NCBI GenBank assembly: GCA_030141605.1
Contig: JAQGDQ010000478.1
Location: 1 to 55,652, forward strand
Length of the DNA stretch: 55,652 nucleotides
Reading direction: 5' to 3'
From: Tubiluchus corallicola
Taxonomy: Eukaryota > Priapulida > Priapulimorpha > Priapulimorphida > Tubiluchidae
The notes beneath the pieces were generated by a model. That model saw nothing but the letters and a program-made list of their open reading frames with translations, did not search any database and had not been told where the DNA came from. The translations under genes were made by a program, and so were the position numbers. The stretch's first letter is position 1. Every line of letters starts with the position of its first letter. Positions 38,365 to 51,775 of this stretch are shown here, piece by piece.

Positions 38365-39162
38365 GTTATTACTATACTATATTATGAGTATAGCTTATTA
38401 ACGTATGCCAAGTGTGTTTTACTAAGGCAAGAAACTGTAAGACTTGTGATTCACTCAGCCATCCATTAAAATTGCAATCAGAACCGGGTATTCACTTTGA
38501 AAACTGCTATGTTAAAACAAAGACCATGGTTCAACTCCCAATAAAGTTACATTTTTTCCACCATTAACAATGCCTTGCGGCACAGTTTACTAGGCAAGTG
38601 TTCAAAACAGGTCAACTTGATAGTAGACAGCACGATGCATTTCTCAATGTACTGTTCTCATTTCAGATACTTAGAGTACACATTGGCACGATTAGCATCG
38701 CTTGAAGGTATGAACAAGTCATGGTAGTCATGGTCACTTAAGAACTGAATAGTCCAAGTAGATAATTCTTTTTTTTCCACAAATAATTCATGTTCACAAC
38801 CCAACGACCAAGGCTGATATTAGTGACCATACAGATTAGCCTGTCTAACCTATTTGCTTTTTACTGAAGATTTTTTGTAGGCTTTGAAAGCACAGGAAAT
38901 TTGCCAAGTGAGTGAGACCTTCAAGGTAGACACTGTGTAACCATAATTACATTATCCAGGGTGTGGTCTCAGCCTAACAGGAATCATCCAGGGTGTGGTC
39001 TGGGCCTAACAGGAATTATCGGGGGCTCTAAAGCAACATTTAAAAACAAACGTTTTACTTGGGGTAATAATAGTCTCTGTTATGTAGTTGTAGGTTGTTA
39101 TTTACAGTCGGCGATGACAGCTCTTTGAGCTAATGTTAATTCAAAAGCCGACTTTAAATAAA

Positions 39163-39196
<34 letters not shown>

Positions 39197-40080
39197 GTAA
39201 CTTTAACACTAACACATCCTTCAACCCTTCCTGTGTGATCTAATCTTTCTCCCAGTTCTTTTTTTTTGTTCACTCATTCATTCTTTTTTTATCAGGTTAA
39301 CATGACAGTGGAAGCCTTTGCTTCTCTAGCCCACTGCAGTACAATTATTCTTTTATGATAACGATAGTGTATGAAACATAACAATTTAAAACAGTAGATG
39401 TAATAATTTTGATGTCACTGTGTGCTTAATGTCATTATATTGTACTGAATGTGATAATAATAATAAATAAATAAATAAAATAAAATAAATATTACTTAAA
39501 CATTAAAATAAAATTAAGATAAACATGGCTATCAAGCTTTTTTTACCAAATTGGTTTATGATTCTTCAGTTATTTATATGGAACTCTGTCATCAGTGGTT
39601 TACAATCTAAAGTCATAAAAATAAGAAATTAAAATTAAAATTTTCTTCAATTTTATAATTTTTTTGAGTTTTGCTTTTAATTTTGTTTCTATTCTAAATT
39701 TTTATTCTTTAAAAATTCAAATAAAAAGAAAATTTAAAACTGAAGAAAAATTTTGAATTTCGGTTTTATTCTATTCTATTCTATTCTATTCTATTCTATT
39801 CTATTCTATGAGTTTCTATTCTAAATTTTCATTTTTTTAAAAATTAAAGTAAAAAGCCCACTTGAAACTGAAAAAAATTTCCCTCAATTTTATATTTTTT
39901 TGAGTTTTACTTTTATTTTGCTTCTATTCCCAGATTTAATTCCTTATTTTGACGACTCTTGTGCGTATACCATCTCATATAACATGGTAGCATCAGACAC
40001 AACGGAGTTCTGAATAAATAAATACTTCGAAATCGATTTGGTTAAAAAAGAAGACAAGTTTTCTAAGTTTCATTTTATAG
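37729..40080. other. AT-rich region upstream of the last OSGIN exon found
   Basis: Simple repeats only: (ATT)n at 38308-38365 and 39164-39196, (TTCTA)n at 39765-39808, and a 33-bp duplication at 38955-39018 (CATCCAGGGTGTGGTCTSRG). No exon recognised. Confidence 0.5.
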
Positions 40081-42090
40081 TTGCTCAGATCACCAGCAAT
40101 AAAGGACTGATCAGACACATGAGAAATCAAACTATTCCACACTTCAGTTGCTCAGATCACCAGCAGTAAAGAACTTATCAGACACATAAGAAATCAAACT
40201 ACTCCACACTTCAGTCGTTCAGATCACCAGCAGTAAAGGACTGATCAGACACATAAGAAATCAAACTATTCCACACTTCGGTTGTTCAGATCACCAGCAG
40301 TAAAGGACTTATCAGACACATAAGAAATCAAACTATTCCACACTTCAGTTGTTCAGATCACCAGCAATAAAGAACTTATCAGACACATAAGAAATCAAAC
40401 TATTCCACACTTCAGTTGTTCAGATCACCAGCAGTAAAGGACTGATAGACACATAAGAAATCAAACTACTCCACACTTCAGTTGTTCAGATCACCAGCAG
40501 TAAAGCACTTATCAGACACATAAGAAATCAAACTATTCCACACTTCAGTTGTTCAGATCACCAGCAATAAAGAACTTATCAGACACATGAGAAATCAAAC
40601 TACTCCACACTTCAGTTGTTCAGATCACCAGCAATAAAGGACTTATCAGACACTTAAGAAATCAAACTATTCCACACTTCAGTTGCTCAGATCACCAGCA
40701 ATAAAGGACTGATCAGACACATAAGAAATCAAACTACTCCACACTTCAGTTGTTCAGATCACCAGCAATAAAGAACTGATCAGACACATAAGAAATCAAA
40801 CTACTCCACACTTCAGTTGTTCAGATCACCAGCAATAAAGAACTGATCAGACACATAAGAAATCAAACTACTCCACACTTCAGTTGTTCAGATCACCAGC
40901 AGTAAAGGACTGATCAGACACATAAGAAATCAAACTACTCCACACTTCAGTTGCTCAGATCACCAGCAATAAAGAACTTACCAGACACATAAGAAATCAA
41001 ACTACTCCACACTTCAGTTGTTCAGATCACCAGCAGTAAAGGACTGATCAGACACATAAGAAATCAAACTATTCCACACTTCAGTTGCTCAGATCACCAG
41101 CAATAAAGAACTTATCAGACACATGAGAAATCAAACTATTCCACACTTCAGTTGTTCAGATCACCAGCAATAAAGAACTTATCACACACATGAGAAATCA
41201 AACTATTCCACACTTCAGTTGCTCAGATCACCAGCAATAAAGGACTGATCAGACACATAAGAAATCAAACTACTCCACACTTCAGTTGCTCAGATCACCA
41301 GCAATAAAGAACTGATCAGACACATAAGAAATCAAACTATTCCACACTTCAGTTGTTCAGATCACCAGCAATAAAGGACTTATCAGACACATAAGAAATC
41401 AAACTATTCCACACTTCAGTTGTTCAGATCACCAGCAATAAAGAACTGATCAGACACATAAGAAATCAAACTACTCCACACTTCAGTTGTTCAGATCACC
41501 AGCAATAAAGAACTGATCAGACACATAAGAAATCAAACTACTCCACACTTCAGTTGTTCAGATCACCAGCAATAAAGAACTGATCAGACACATAAGAAAT
41601 CAAACTACTCCACACTTCAGTTGTTCAGATCACCAGCAATAAAGGACTGATCAGACACATAAGAAATCAAACTATTCCACACTTCAGTTGTTCAGATCAC
41701 CAGCAGCAAAGAACTTATCAGACACATAAGAAATCAAACTACTCCACACTTCAGTTGCTCAGATCACCAGCAATAAAGGACTGATCAGACACATAAGAAA
41801 TCAAACTATTCCACACTTCAGTTGCTCAGATCACCAGCAATAAAGGACTTATCAGACACATGAGAAATTAAACTATTCCACACTTCAGTTGCTCAGATCA
41901 CCAGCAATAAAGAACTTATCAGACACATGAGAAATCAAACTATTCCACACTTCAGTTGCTCAGATCACCAGCAATAAAGGACTTATTAGACACATGAGAA
42001 ATCAAACTATTCCACACTTCAGTTGCTCAGATCACCAGCAATAAAGGACTTATCAGACACATGAGAAATCAAACTATTCCACACTTCACG
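40081..42090. repeat. 67-bp satellite (~30 copies)
   Basis: Unit TTGCTCAGATCACCAGCAAT, AAAGGACTGATCAGACACAT, RAGAAATCAAACTATTCCAC, ACTTCAG. Variants G/A and T/G at fixed positions recur in different combinations, and one unit (about 40440) lacks two bases. It has a central TGATCA palindrome. Confidence 0.97.
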
Positions 42091-42164
42091 CTTCATAATT
42101 AATGCAATGTCTGAAATTTCTAAATCGAAATATTATTATGATCACTAAATTTTCTTGATAATGA

Positions 42165-42350
42165 TAAACAATAATAACGATAATAATAAAAATAATAATA
42201 ATAATAATAAGAATAAGAATGATAATGATAAACCTTGGACCAGAATCATGATATTGACTGATTTTAAAAACAACACGAGGAGTAGAACTATACATATATA
42301 GGCCTCTACGTAAATATTAATGATAATAATGATAATAATAAGAATGATAA
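42165..42350. repeat. Duplicated ~110-bp unit with (ATA)n tracts
   Basis: AATGATAATGATAAACCTTG and the following AGAATC(A/G)TGATATTGACTGA occur twice (42217 and 42340) with AT-rich microsatellite between them. Confidence 0.8.
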
Positions 42351-42736
42351 TGATAAACCTTGGACCAGAATCGTGATATTGACTGATTTTAAAAATATCA
42401 CGAGTAGTACTATACATATATAGGCCTCTACTAAATATTAACATATAAAATTGATTAAGCAAGATATAAATATCTACAAGTAAACTGTACTATTTGTTTA
42501 CGTATACAGTACATGTACTAAATCAGTCCAAAGTGGAATTTACGTACATAAATGTTACAGATAATAATTATGTGAAAGTGAAAATGTACTAGGATAGCGA
42601 AGTGCACAACTTGCATTTTCATTCACCTGGTGTGCATGCGTCATTTACTGATACGACGGATCGTAAGTTCACATTTGAACAATGATTTAAGATTGTAACG
42701 GCAGAGAAAGACGACATACGGCAACAGCAACAGTAA

Positions 42737-43360
42737 CAAGAGGCGTAGCAAGGTGGAGGAGGGAGGCAATCGCCTCCAGTCACAAGGCTGAGAGAGAGAG
42801 AGCACAGAATTCTTCTAGAGTTCAATGACTGGTTAATTATTCATTACTAATTCAACATTAACAAAACAATTAACAAAAGTTTTAAAACTTCAACACAATT
42901 ACCTAGTCAGAGGTCATCGTAGTTGACTTAATTACTACATACAGCCTAGAAAAAAGTGCTAATGTTGTGACTTAATGGCGTGTGGTTTAGCTGATTGATA
43001 ATTTTGAGAGGAACAGTGACGTTTCTCTAAATGCTGATTGTATTATTATGAAAACCTGTAGTGTTCTGTATCTTTCATAATCTTTGCATGTTTTAATGCT
43101 GGAGCTGAATGTTTAACGACTGTCATGTTATGAGCAACTAATGTATAGAAAAGAGTTACTCTGCTGCAGTACCGCTAATCAAACTCAGGGTGATTCTTAG
43201 AAAAAATTGTTTATCTTTATCCCATCATGTCAAAAAAGGAAAGTCGAGCTCAGGGACGCAAAAAACGTGCTTTGCCCAGGAAACAAATGATGAAAACATT
43301 AAGAGTAGGGCGTCAGAAGATTTTTCCCCCGGGGCGCCACAAGTACTTGCTATGCCACTG
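42737..43360. mobile_element. Probable hAT-like element (~620 bp)
   Basis: Left end CAAGAGGCGTAGCAAGG and, on the opposite strand, right end CAGTGGCATAGCAAG share GGC(G/A)TAGCAAG. Flanking 8-mers (aacagtaa or acagtaac against acaacaac) match only partly. The end sequence resembles the element in the inverted arms. No transposase. Confidence 0.4.
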
Positions 43361-45324
43361 ACAACAACAGAAACATTAATAATTCTATTGTTTCTGATCA
43401 TAAATAATATTTTAACTAACAATGTTATCAATGTCAACAATAAGATCATTAGTTAGCGAAATTTTATAAAACTAGAGAGTCGTCAGTAGTTCTCCCAGTG
43501 ATATCAACACACTTTCAGACTACAGCGAAAAGGTATTTTCTGCATTGAGCTTCAAATGAAAAAGCAGGTACCACCATACAGAGTACCAGCTTAGCTAGTT
43601 GAAGTTAGAATTCGATAAACATTAAACTCAAAGGTTGATTCTTAATGGAAGAAACTTCAAACTTGCCCGAGTTACAATGTACATAAGTTCATAACTTCAA
43701 ATAAAAATCCAGAATACGGGCATACTTGACGGCTGTGAAAAAACATAAGGTACTCTCATACTGTGTAGGTATAAACTAAACAAAGTGCGCACAGAGACTA
43801 GCTGCAAACATGGGGTTTTCTTCACAACATACGTTAGTGACTTAGTAATGAATTAAAATTGAAAATTCATTTTTCAAATGAATGGCGGCAACCACCACGC
43901 CCGAAAATTTCTATTCAGAGGTAGAACATTTTAAATTTATCCTTTATAGGCAGTTCTTTGTTATATTTTTCTAAGTTTAGCAGATAACGGTAAAATAAAC
44001 GCAACATATTTAGTGACTTGTTCTTTCTTCTAGCACACCACAAACAGTTTAAGTGATAACAGTAAAATAAACCCAACGCATTGAGTGACTTGTTCTTTCT
44101 TCTAGCACACCACAAACAGTTTAAGTGATAACAGTAAACAGTATGAACCCAAGATTCAAAGCAAAACCGCTAGGCTAGCGTATTAGTGCATGATAAACGT
44201 ACCTGTTTACAAACAAAACGGTACTTAACATGATCGTTTCTGCATACATAGTGCACAAAAGGGAAGTAAAGATGACATAAAAGTAGGAAAGGTTGTTTTG
44301 GCGCATACAAATATTTTATTTTAAGTAGGTGAAGGAAAATATCGAGTCAATTAAGCGGAGTTATTTGAGTCAATTACCGAGTTTTTATGTATATTTAAAT
44401 AGAAGCGGAACCGATTGGGTCTATTAACCGTGAGTCTATTAAGCGACACCTACTGTATCTCTAATACATACCCCCACCCCACCCCACGCCCCGCACTTTT
44501 GCTCTGTATTTCGTATCAATCTTTCACGCTTTCTAGACTTTTTATCGTTTCTCTCTGAATCTTTTTTCTTTCTATGTTTTTCCATGAACACAAATTATAA
44601 TGTAATTAAAGTCTGAACGAATAAAAAAAAATATTTGCTAAAAGCAAATTGAGATTGGGAACGAGAAAGCGAATAACTTGAATTCAAACACTCAACCCAC
44701 AGCAATGTTTATATAATGAATAAACATAACAGCAAAGTTAGAAGACTGAAAGCCTGCTCTTATCTCCAGGTCACTTCATCTGCAACCGACGTCCTTGAAA
44801 ATACAGGTTTTTTTAATCCCGGCGCAGATGAGCAATTTTGATCCAAGTAATTTGGAAATTTGCACAGCGGGGAACGTTATGGCTAAATGCCAGGATAAAT
44901 CCTTATTGTTAGAAACTAGAACTACTACAGAACAGCGAGCACTTTCCCTGAATAATAATTCCCTGCAGAATGTATCTAGGTCACGTGATACGTTATGATC
45001 AATAGCTTGTTGCAACCTGCAAATTCTTGGCTGTTAATTTCATTTCTTAGGGACGTTCGATGTTTACATCAACTACGAGACGTGTTTGAGCCTGTGATCA
45101 TCAATCGATCAATCAATGATACCCGTGGAGAAATACAAGCCATTGTGAAACTTGCACTTTTTTAGAAGATATACATTATATTTTCCAAGATCTGACTTTT
45201 ATGGGTTACGTTACATAAGCACGTTTCTCTCTTTTCCAGACATTCGTGCACTGAATAATTTACTGACATTATATTTATAATCTTAGGAAGATTATATCAA
45301 AGATTTACGAAGATTTATAATCAA
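43361..45324. other. Repeat-rich stretch without a supported gene
   Basis: Contains a 75-bp direct duplication (43985-44135, GTGACTTGTTCTTTCTTCTA), a dispersed repeat at 44335-44455 (AGTTATTTGAGTCAATTACC) related to 28130-28270 and 29655-29745, and a C-rich run at 44470. Short frames near 44776-45015 are not recognised. Confidence 0.45.
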
Positions 45325-46080
45325 AGCTTAAAGGAAAACCGGAAGATTGTTTAGACTCAATCTCATTTTAACTTACTGTCCAAAACATAGATTTTCTTGC
45401 CTATAAAAGTTAGCAATTGTTTCTTATATTTGAATAATGAGCTTAGAAAGTTAATTAATGGCAACCGAATACAACTATTGCTCACGTCAGAAACTAACCA
45501 CAGTTAGTGCAATGGCAGGCGTCTTCCCTTGCGCATCAAGCACGTTCGCACAGGTGTTACAGTACTGCTTAAATGCATGATGTCACGAAAAATGGGTTTT
45601 TACATAATGGATTCTTTACTAAAGAACCTGACTTATAAAAGGAAGACCGGACGATTGATTAAACTCAATCTCATTCTTATTTGCTGTCAAAAATATACAT
45701 TTTCTTGCCTATAAAAGTTTAACAATTGTTTCTAACATTTGAATAACAGAAAATTAATTGATGACAACCGAACACAGCTATTGCTTACGTCACAAACTAA
45801 TCACAGGTTGTGCAATGGCAGGCATCTTCCCTGCGCATCAAGCATCAAGCACATTCGCGTAAGCAAAGATTGCTGTAAGACTCAGATGTGATGTAACAAA
45901 AATGAGCTCTATGTCACACTGATGTAACAGATGAACACTACAGTTCATGGTAATGCTTATCACGGTACCGTGCCCTATTTGTCGACCATGCGAATGCAAC
46001 AAAAAGACGCCATTGCCAGTCTTAGTGGATTTGCCGAGCCGCGCGTAGCTTTCAAAGTTTAACAAAATTTAACTATCCGA
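45325..46080. repeat. Dispersed repeat with ~220-bp internal duplication
   Basis: 45325-45545 and 45637-45865 are diverged direct copies (shared TTTTCTTGCCTATAAAAGTT and GTGCAATGGCAGGC). The second copy continues into sequence also found, inverted, in tubulin intron 2. Confidence 0.65.
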
Positions 46081-46204
46081 GGTAATTATTATTTAATCTC
46101 TGCTTTGATTTAAAAAAGCTGTTGTAGTTTTCAACATCTTACAGCATACTTTATTTTGAACTAATGTCTACACAATCGTCCAGTTTTCCTTTAAATGTCA
46201 CATT

Positions 46205-46480
46205 TTATAATGCTCTGGCAAATGCAACCGAAGTTAAGCAACGCCAAAGCTGGTCAGTGAAAGTCTCGTGGCTGTCTAGATTCAATGCTCATTCTGCATG
46301 ATTTAATTCATTAAACTGATTCTCACTGTTTGCCTGATAGACGGATGACACATTCATATCCGGACGCACCTGTGATACCGCTGCTGGTTCAGTGGCTCGA
46401 TGTCCTTGAAAATGAGCTAGGTTCCATTCCTGCCACAAGCATCTTTCACTGATACATTCAAATAATATCTAGTCAATACA
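46205..46480 (+). repeat. 5S rRNA-derived SINE remnant
   Basis: CCGAAGTTAAGCAACGCCAAAGCTGGTCAGT matches the 5S rRNA internal-promoter region (the part carrying the A box and the intermediate element) and is followed by unrelated tail sequence. The upstream part of 5S is not intact, so it is not a 5S gene. 5S-promoter SINEs (SINE3 class) are the best fit. Confidence 0.5.
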
Positions 46481-46977
46481 GGGGTAAATACTTTTAGGTT
46501 GACTATTAAACACTACGCTATCTTTGCACCATATCAGTTCAGTAGTAACTAGCAATAGCTTACAAAATTAAAGCTCCTTCTCCTTTTCTGCAATCATACT
46601 AACGTTCTGACTCATGCTATCCACTCCGACAACCATTACCGAGTTTAGTATTCGCTAGATTAACGAACTTGTTTACGTTCACTGCAAGTTAGAAGAGAAC
46701 AATGCCAATCGTTGCACGTCTCCTCTTAAAATTAGGCCGCATCAACCACTCAGAATAGTGATCGGTCAAATTACGTCAGAATCAGAAACTAATGCTTGAC
46801 CAACAGCTCTCGCTAGCCTTGACTTAACAGCTTGAAAGGAATGGAAATTGGAAACTGAACATCATTATTTTCTATTGACTAACGACAAACACGTGCCAAC
46901 AAATCCATATAGTAAGACCTAGAAGCTTAAGTAAACTACAGTTGATATACATTCAATGCATGTACTGTAATACATTA

Positions 46978-47290
46978 TAATACGATATAATATAATATAA
47001 TATAATATAATGTAATGTAATATCATATCATATCATATCATATCATATCATATCATATCATATCATATCATATCATATCATATCATATCATATCATATCA
47101 TATCATATCATATCATATCATATAATATAATATAATATAATATAATATAATATAATATAATATAATATAATATAATATAATATAATGTAATACAATATAA
47201 TATAATATCATATGATATGATAAGATGTGATAGGATATAATATAATATAATACAATACAATACAATATAATATAATGTACGATATAATAC
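46978..47290. repeat. Pentanucleotide microsatellite (TATAA)n/(TATCA)n
   Basis: Blocks of TATAA, then about 19-20 TATCA, then TATAA again with scattered variants; about 310 bp. Confidence 0.97.
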
Positions 47291-47769
47291 AATTATTATT
47301 ACTATTTATTACGAAATTGCAATACAATTTTCAATTTGTTAGCAGCATAAAAAATAAGAATATTTACAAATTACAACAATTAAAAAAAGGGAGAATAAAT
47401 AATACAGCAGTTAGTCAAGAGGTATAAAGATAATAAATTACTTAATTTTGACATATCCATTCAAGTATCAGGTTAAATTCATTTCTTTTCAAAAATTCAC
47501 AATATTTACACTCGATTGCATTCATAGTATGTTTCACAAATAATACAGGATAATTCTACTCATTGGTCACATTGTAGTATTCTTGTAAGTAATATAAGAT
47601 TCTTAGTGTAGGTTATAATTGTTTGTGGTGTACTAGCAGCACTACTATGTACGTGATTATTTGTATTTGCATAGTGCTAATATGTAAGCAGGCGCTGAAA
47701 CTGCTTGTGGTGTATTACCTTTTATGTATTAATTGTATTCTTAGGCTACAGCCCAATTAGTCTATTGCT

Positions 47770-47910
47770 AAACATGGCCCCGCTTACCTATGATGGAATA
47801 AAACCCACAATTAATTAAACTTTGATAAAAAGTTGGCCTACGACTGGACGTGAACCAGTTACAATGCAGACGCCGTAGAGCATTACGCCACTGTATCTTC
47901 TAGTGGTCAA
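47770..47910 (-). repeat. tRNA-derived SINE-like remnant
   Basis: On the minus strand, an A-box-like TGGCGTAATGC precedes a perfect T-arm, ACTGG-TTCACGT-CCAGT (47843-47859), with a B-box-like TGGTTCACGTCC. The anticodon region is too short for a functional tRNA. Confidence 0.4.
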
Positions 47911-48067
47911 GTCAGTCCAAAGTTCATCCGTTATAGGTGACCAACCCAATTCACAATTTTAAATGTTAGATCGTTCACGTTAGAGTGGTTCTGACTAAGT
48001 AATTTCATTCTTGATAGATTTGGAAGCAGAAATTTTTCGCATCACTTACCTATAATAGCTACATCAG

Positions 48068-48405
48068 TATACTTGGGCTGACAAGACTGCGAGCCTGCGT
48101 CCATTCTGGGTTGCTCTGCTTCTACAAATCTCATGGCCTAGACGTCTGCTTCTGTGCTGAAAAAGGCAACAAAACTTAATGTACTTGGGCTGACAACACT
48201 GCGAGCCTGCGTCCATTCTGGGCTGCTCTGCTTCTACAAATCTCATGGCCTAGACGTCTGCTTCTGTGCTGAAAAAGGCAACAAAACTTAATGTACTTGG
48301 GCTGACAACACTGCGAGCCTGCGTCCATTCTGGGTTGCTCTGCTTCTACAAATCTCATGGCCTAGACGTCTGCTTCTGTGCTGAAAAAGGCAACAAAACT
48401 TAATG
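48068..48405. repeat. 112-bp tandem repeat (3 copies)
   Basis: Units starting ACTTGGGCTGACAACACTGC and ending GGCAACAAAACTTAATGT, differing at only a few bases. Open frames on the minus strand follow from the repeat. Confidence 0.95.
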
Positions 48406-48520
48406 GAAGACAACATTCAACGTTTGTTCAGGCGTCTAGGTATCTGGATTTTATTATCTTGGCACGTTATGATGGTCTTCTACAAAAACAAATAGGAATT
48501 CGTATTATTTTTTCTTAAGA

Positions 48521-48740
48521 GAAACAAGCTGCCGCAGTGATAGTGCGGGATGAGTACAGGAAGATCAATTTCAAAGACAGGGAAGTGCTTCTAAAAACCC
48601 CCGACCCGAAAGAGACGTCAAAGAGATTTCGTATGCAAATATTTGAATTTAAAGCACCAGACTACAATTATATGAAACACAAACAATCACAAATATTTTA
48701 TGTTTTGTCATCTGATGCTTCAACACAGTTAAAACTTTGA
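48521..48740 (+). CDS. Unrecognised exon-like open frame
   Basis: After TTTTTTCTTAAG a frame runs K-Q-A-A-A-V-I-V-R-D-E-Y-R-K-I-N-F and on through REVLLKTPDPKETSKRF to a stop at 48740. It has a plausible acceptor and protein-like composition in its first 50 residues, then drifts into AT-rich sequence. No ATG or upstream exon was found, and I do not recognise the family. It could be a terminal exon, a relic or chance. Confidence 0.2.
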
Positions 48741-49039
48741 ACGATGTGGAAATTATATAAAGTACAGAAATCATTAGCACAACATTCGCAAGGCACAGAT
48801 CACATCAATTTTTCAAAATTAGTCTAATAAACCATTCCGGCAAGATGCAGTTAGTTAATGAAAAGTACAGCTTACAGATGCATCTAGTATGAAACACAAA
48901 ATAAATTCTAGGAAAAAGGGAGAATAATGAAAATTTTATGACGTGACAAATCGCATCGAATCATGGCTTACAGCAGTACATATATCAAATTTGTAAGCAT
49001 TACCAGTGAATGGCCTCTCATACCTGGCACAAGTACAAA

Positions 49040-49580
49040 TACGTAAAGCATAATGCTACGTGTATTACAAGGATAAGACTTCCTATGGCTAGTGTTGCTT
49101 AACTATTGAAGGTACATGTAGAGTGAGTGTTTATCGTAAAGTATAATGCTACGCATATTACAAATGCACAGTCTCTCATTAAACAGAAGTCATATGTAGA
49201 CACGTGTAAAGAATTACAAGGGCAACACTTCTTATGGCTAGTGTTGCTTAACTATTGAAGGTACATGTAGAGTGAGTGTTTATCGTAAAGTATAATGCTA
49301 CGCATATTACAAATGCACAGTCTTTCATTAAACAGAAGTCATATGTAGACACGTGTAAAGAATTACAAGGGCAACACTTCTTATGGCTAGTGTTGCTTAA
49401 CTATTGAAGGTACATGTAGAGTGAGTGTTTATCGTAAAGTATAATGCTACGCATATTACAAATGCACAGTCTTTCATTAAACAGAAGTCATATGTAGACA
49501 CGTGTAAAGAATTACAAGGGCAACACTTCTTATGGCTAGTGTTGCTTAACTATTGAAGGTACATGTAGAGTGAGTGTTTA
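49040..49580. repeat. ~149-bp tandem repeat (~3.5 copies)
   Basis: Units containing TATGGCTAGTGTTGCTTAAC, GTAAAGTATAATGCTACGCA and CATTAAACAGAAGTCATATG, nearly identical across copies. Confidence 0.95.
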
Positions 49581-50438
49581 TAATTCTAGTGATTAAACTT
49601 TTTCTAATTTCTACAATACAGTCAAATGTCGTTATAGTGCCCCACCCTCCCCTTCAATAACATCATTTGTTTTGAATACAAATGTACAGTCAAGTTACGT
49701 AAGTGACTCGGTTAAAAGAAATTAGTTTACTAGTAGCAAAAGTAAAATAAATATTAAACACTTACACCAACAGAGAAAAGCACGGATATTATTTACACAC
49801 AAGAAGACAAAGCAATTCATTTAAAAAGACACCACATACTCTTAACATTTCTCTCGAATGATACTCCGATAAGAAATTAAAATTCTTATTCCCTATACAA
49901 CTTGTGCAGTTTTTTGCTAAGTTTATTGTCGCTACTGACTGCAACTTCAATCAGGGTACAACAGTAATTTCCATAATAATTTTATACAAATTGAAACCCA
50001 TCATTGAGTTCACGTCACATAACGTATGTTTGGCTATAATGTTAGTAAGTAAGTAAGTAAAAAATTTATTTGTCTCTGAATGTTACAAAATAAACATAAA
50101 CAAAAGGTAAAAACTAAAACAAAGACGGAAAAGAAACGGGGTGGCAAAAAGACCAAGGGTCACCAAGTCAACTACCCCTATCCAAACTGAAGAAAATTAA
50201 GTGACCTGTCAAGTAAGGTATGTCCAAATGAAAATAATCAGCAACTTAACAACTATAGCAATATCGAAGTACGTAAATTGCAGATACATTGAACAAATTA
50301 TAGCTCCAGTAAAAATAATGAAAGTGGGTCAGCGATAAACAATAAGAATAATGCTGAATCTTTTTTCTAGACAATGTGAATATTCAGTGAAATAGATGTC
50401 GAAAGTCTCGATGTTAGTTATCAAGATGTTAACTATTT
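49581..50438. other. AT-rich spacer, no gene seen
   Basis: It has a short (GTAA)n run at 50044. No supported gene. Confidence 0.5.
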
Positions 50439-50633
50439 CTACATGCTACAAAATGATTTTGCAAACTGCTTACTCGGCTGTACGGTACCATCATTATGGG
50501 GCAAAATGAAAGTGTGAGCTCTATACGGCAGTTGCCATAATTTACGGATAGCTATATTCCAAGCTGTATCAATAAAATGTATTTTCGAATTATTTAACCG
50601 CCAACTCTGGCAACCGTAATACCCTATAGACAA
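50439..50633 (-). pseudogene. LINE reverse-transcriptase C-terminal fragment
   Basis: The minus-strand translation YGCQSWRLNNSKIHFIDTAW followed by NIAIRKLWQLPYRAHTFILPH matches the YG.. W.L... WN.A.RK...LPY..H...L pattern downstream of the RT domain in many non-LTR retrotransposons. It is truncated at both sides. Confidence 0.65.
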
Positions 50634-51775
50634 TATGTTTGAGGTAGTTTACATTTTAAGTCAGGACAAGCAAATGAAAAGTTGGCACATTCACTATTGA
50701 CATGGTAAATGAAATCGTCCCGTTTTTCTAATAATATCAGCATCACATTAAATCAAACGTAATTACGTGACCTAAATGTGTGACTATAGATATGTGTGAC
50801 GATATGTGTGGTTAGAGGTGCTATATTGTCCTATACAGTTTGGATAAGGTTTATTGGGTTCCCCTGGTTTGGAGAATCTAATGCATTTACTTTTAATTTT
50901 GGTACGTTGAACATTAACCAAATTAATATCAAATTCTTCACATACTCTTCACATATTAGAAGCATTCAAATGTAAAGCAGCTTTGACTATGCTGCTTGGT
51001 TGCACTAAGATTACAGTTCTACACAATGCAATGTAAGGTAAAATTCATTTACACAGTACACTACATCATCTAAATTCTCAGCACAGTGAACAATAAAATG
51101 CATTTAAGATACACAAGGAAAAAAATGAAAAGGCAATAAAAATTAAAAATAATTCATCATAAAAAGTACAATTCATAAAAATGTGTTTTAAGATGTTGAT
51201 TAAAACAATCTAATGAATTTGTAGAATGTATAACAACAGGTAAGTTATTCCAAAGATGCGGAGCTCAGACAGGTAAAAGCTTTTTCAGAGCTGTAATTCT
51301 CTGTAAAGCTTGTACCCCTGGAGCCAAAAGAGTTAACGATCCACACGGGCAACCGACTTTTCGAGCTCTAGTATATACCTATGGTTAGTAGTGAAACGAA
51401 AATAAAATTTGCATTAACCTATAAATGATAGTTACAAAAAGCGTATATGTTATTATAAACATTAAATATAAATTATAAATAAACATTAAGCACAGTAAAG
51501 TATAACTAGAATATACGCCAAGAGTCCAGCTTCAAAATGACTAGTTTTAGTTTAAACGTTAGTACCGAGAAAAACTAATTTGTTTAACAGACCTGAGAAA
51601 AATTAATAAGTACAGCTGAGTGTCATATCGCAAGTCATGCTCACGCGCTGACTCACCGACCACGTACAGTCAGGCACAATTAACCAAAATGAATTAACAA
51701 CCACAAAACATACATTCAGTATTAACAAACTCGAGTGACTCAAAAAAAGATTAAATTAATTGCACAGTAACTTAC
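50634..51775. other. AT-rich stretch, no gene seen
   Basis: TTATTCCAAAGATGCGGAGC near 51245 resembles 3' parts of LINEs, but nothing firm. Confidence 0.35.

Noticed and set aside
48064-48358. Two similar 60-codon minus-strand frames as a small gene family
   Set aside because: They are the same 112-bp tandem repeat read twice, with no start, splice or homology support.
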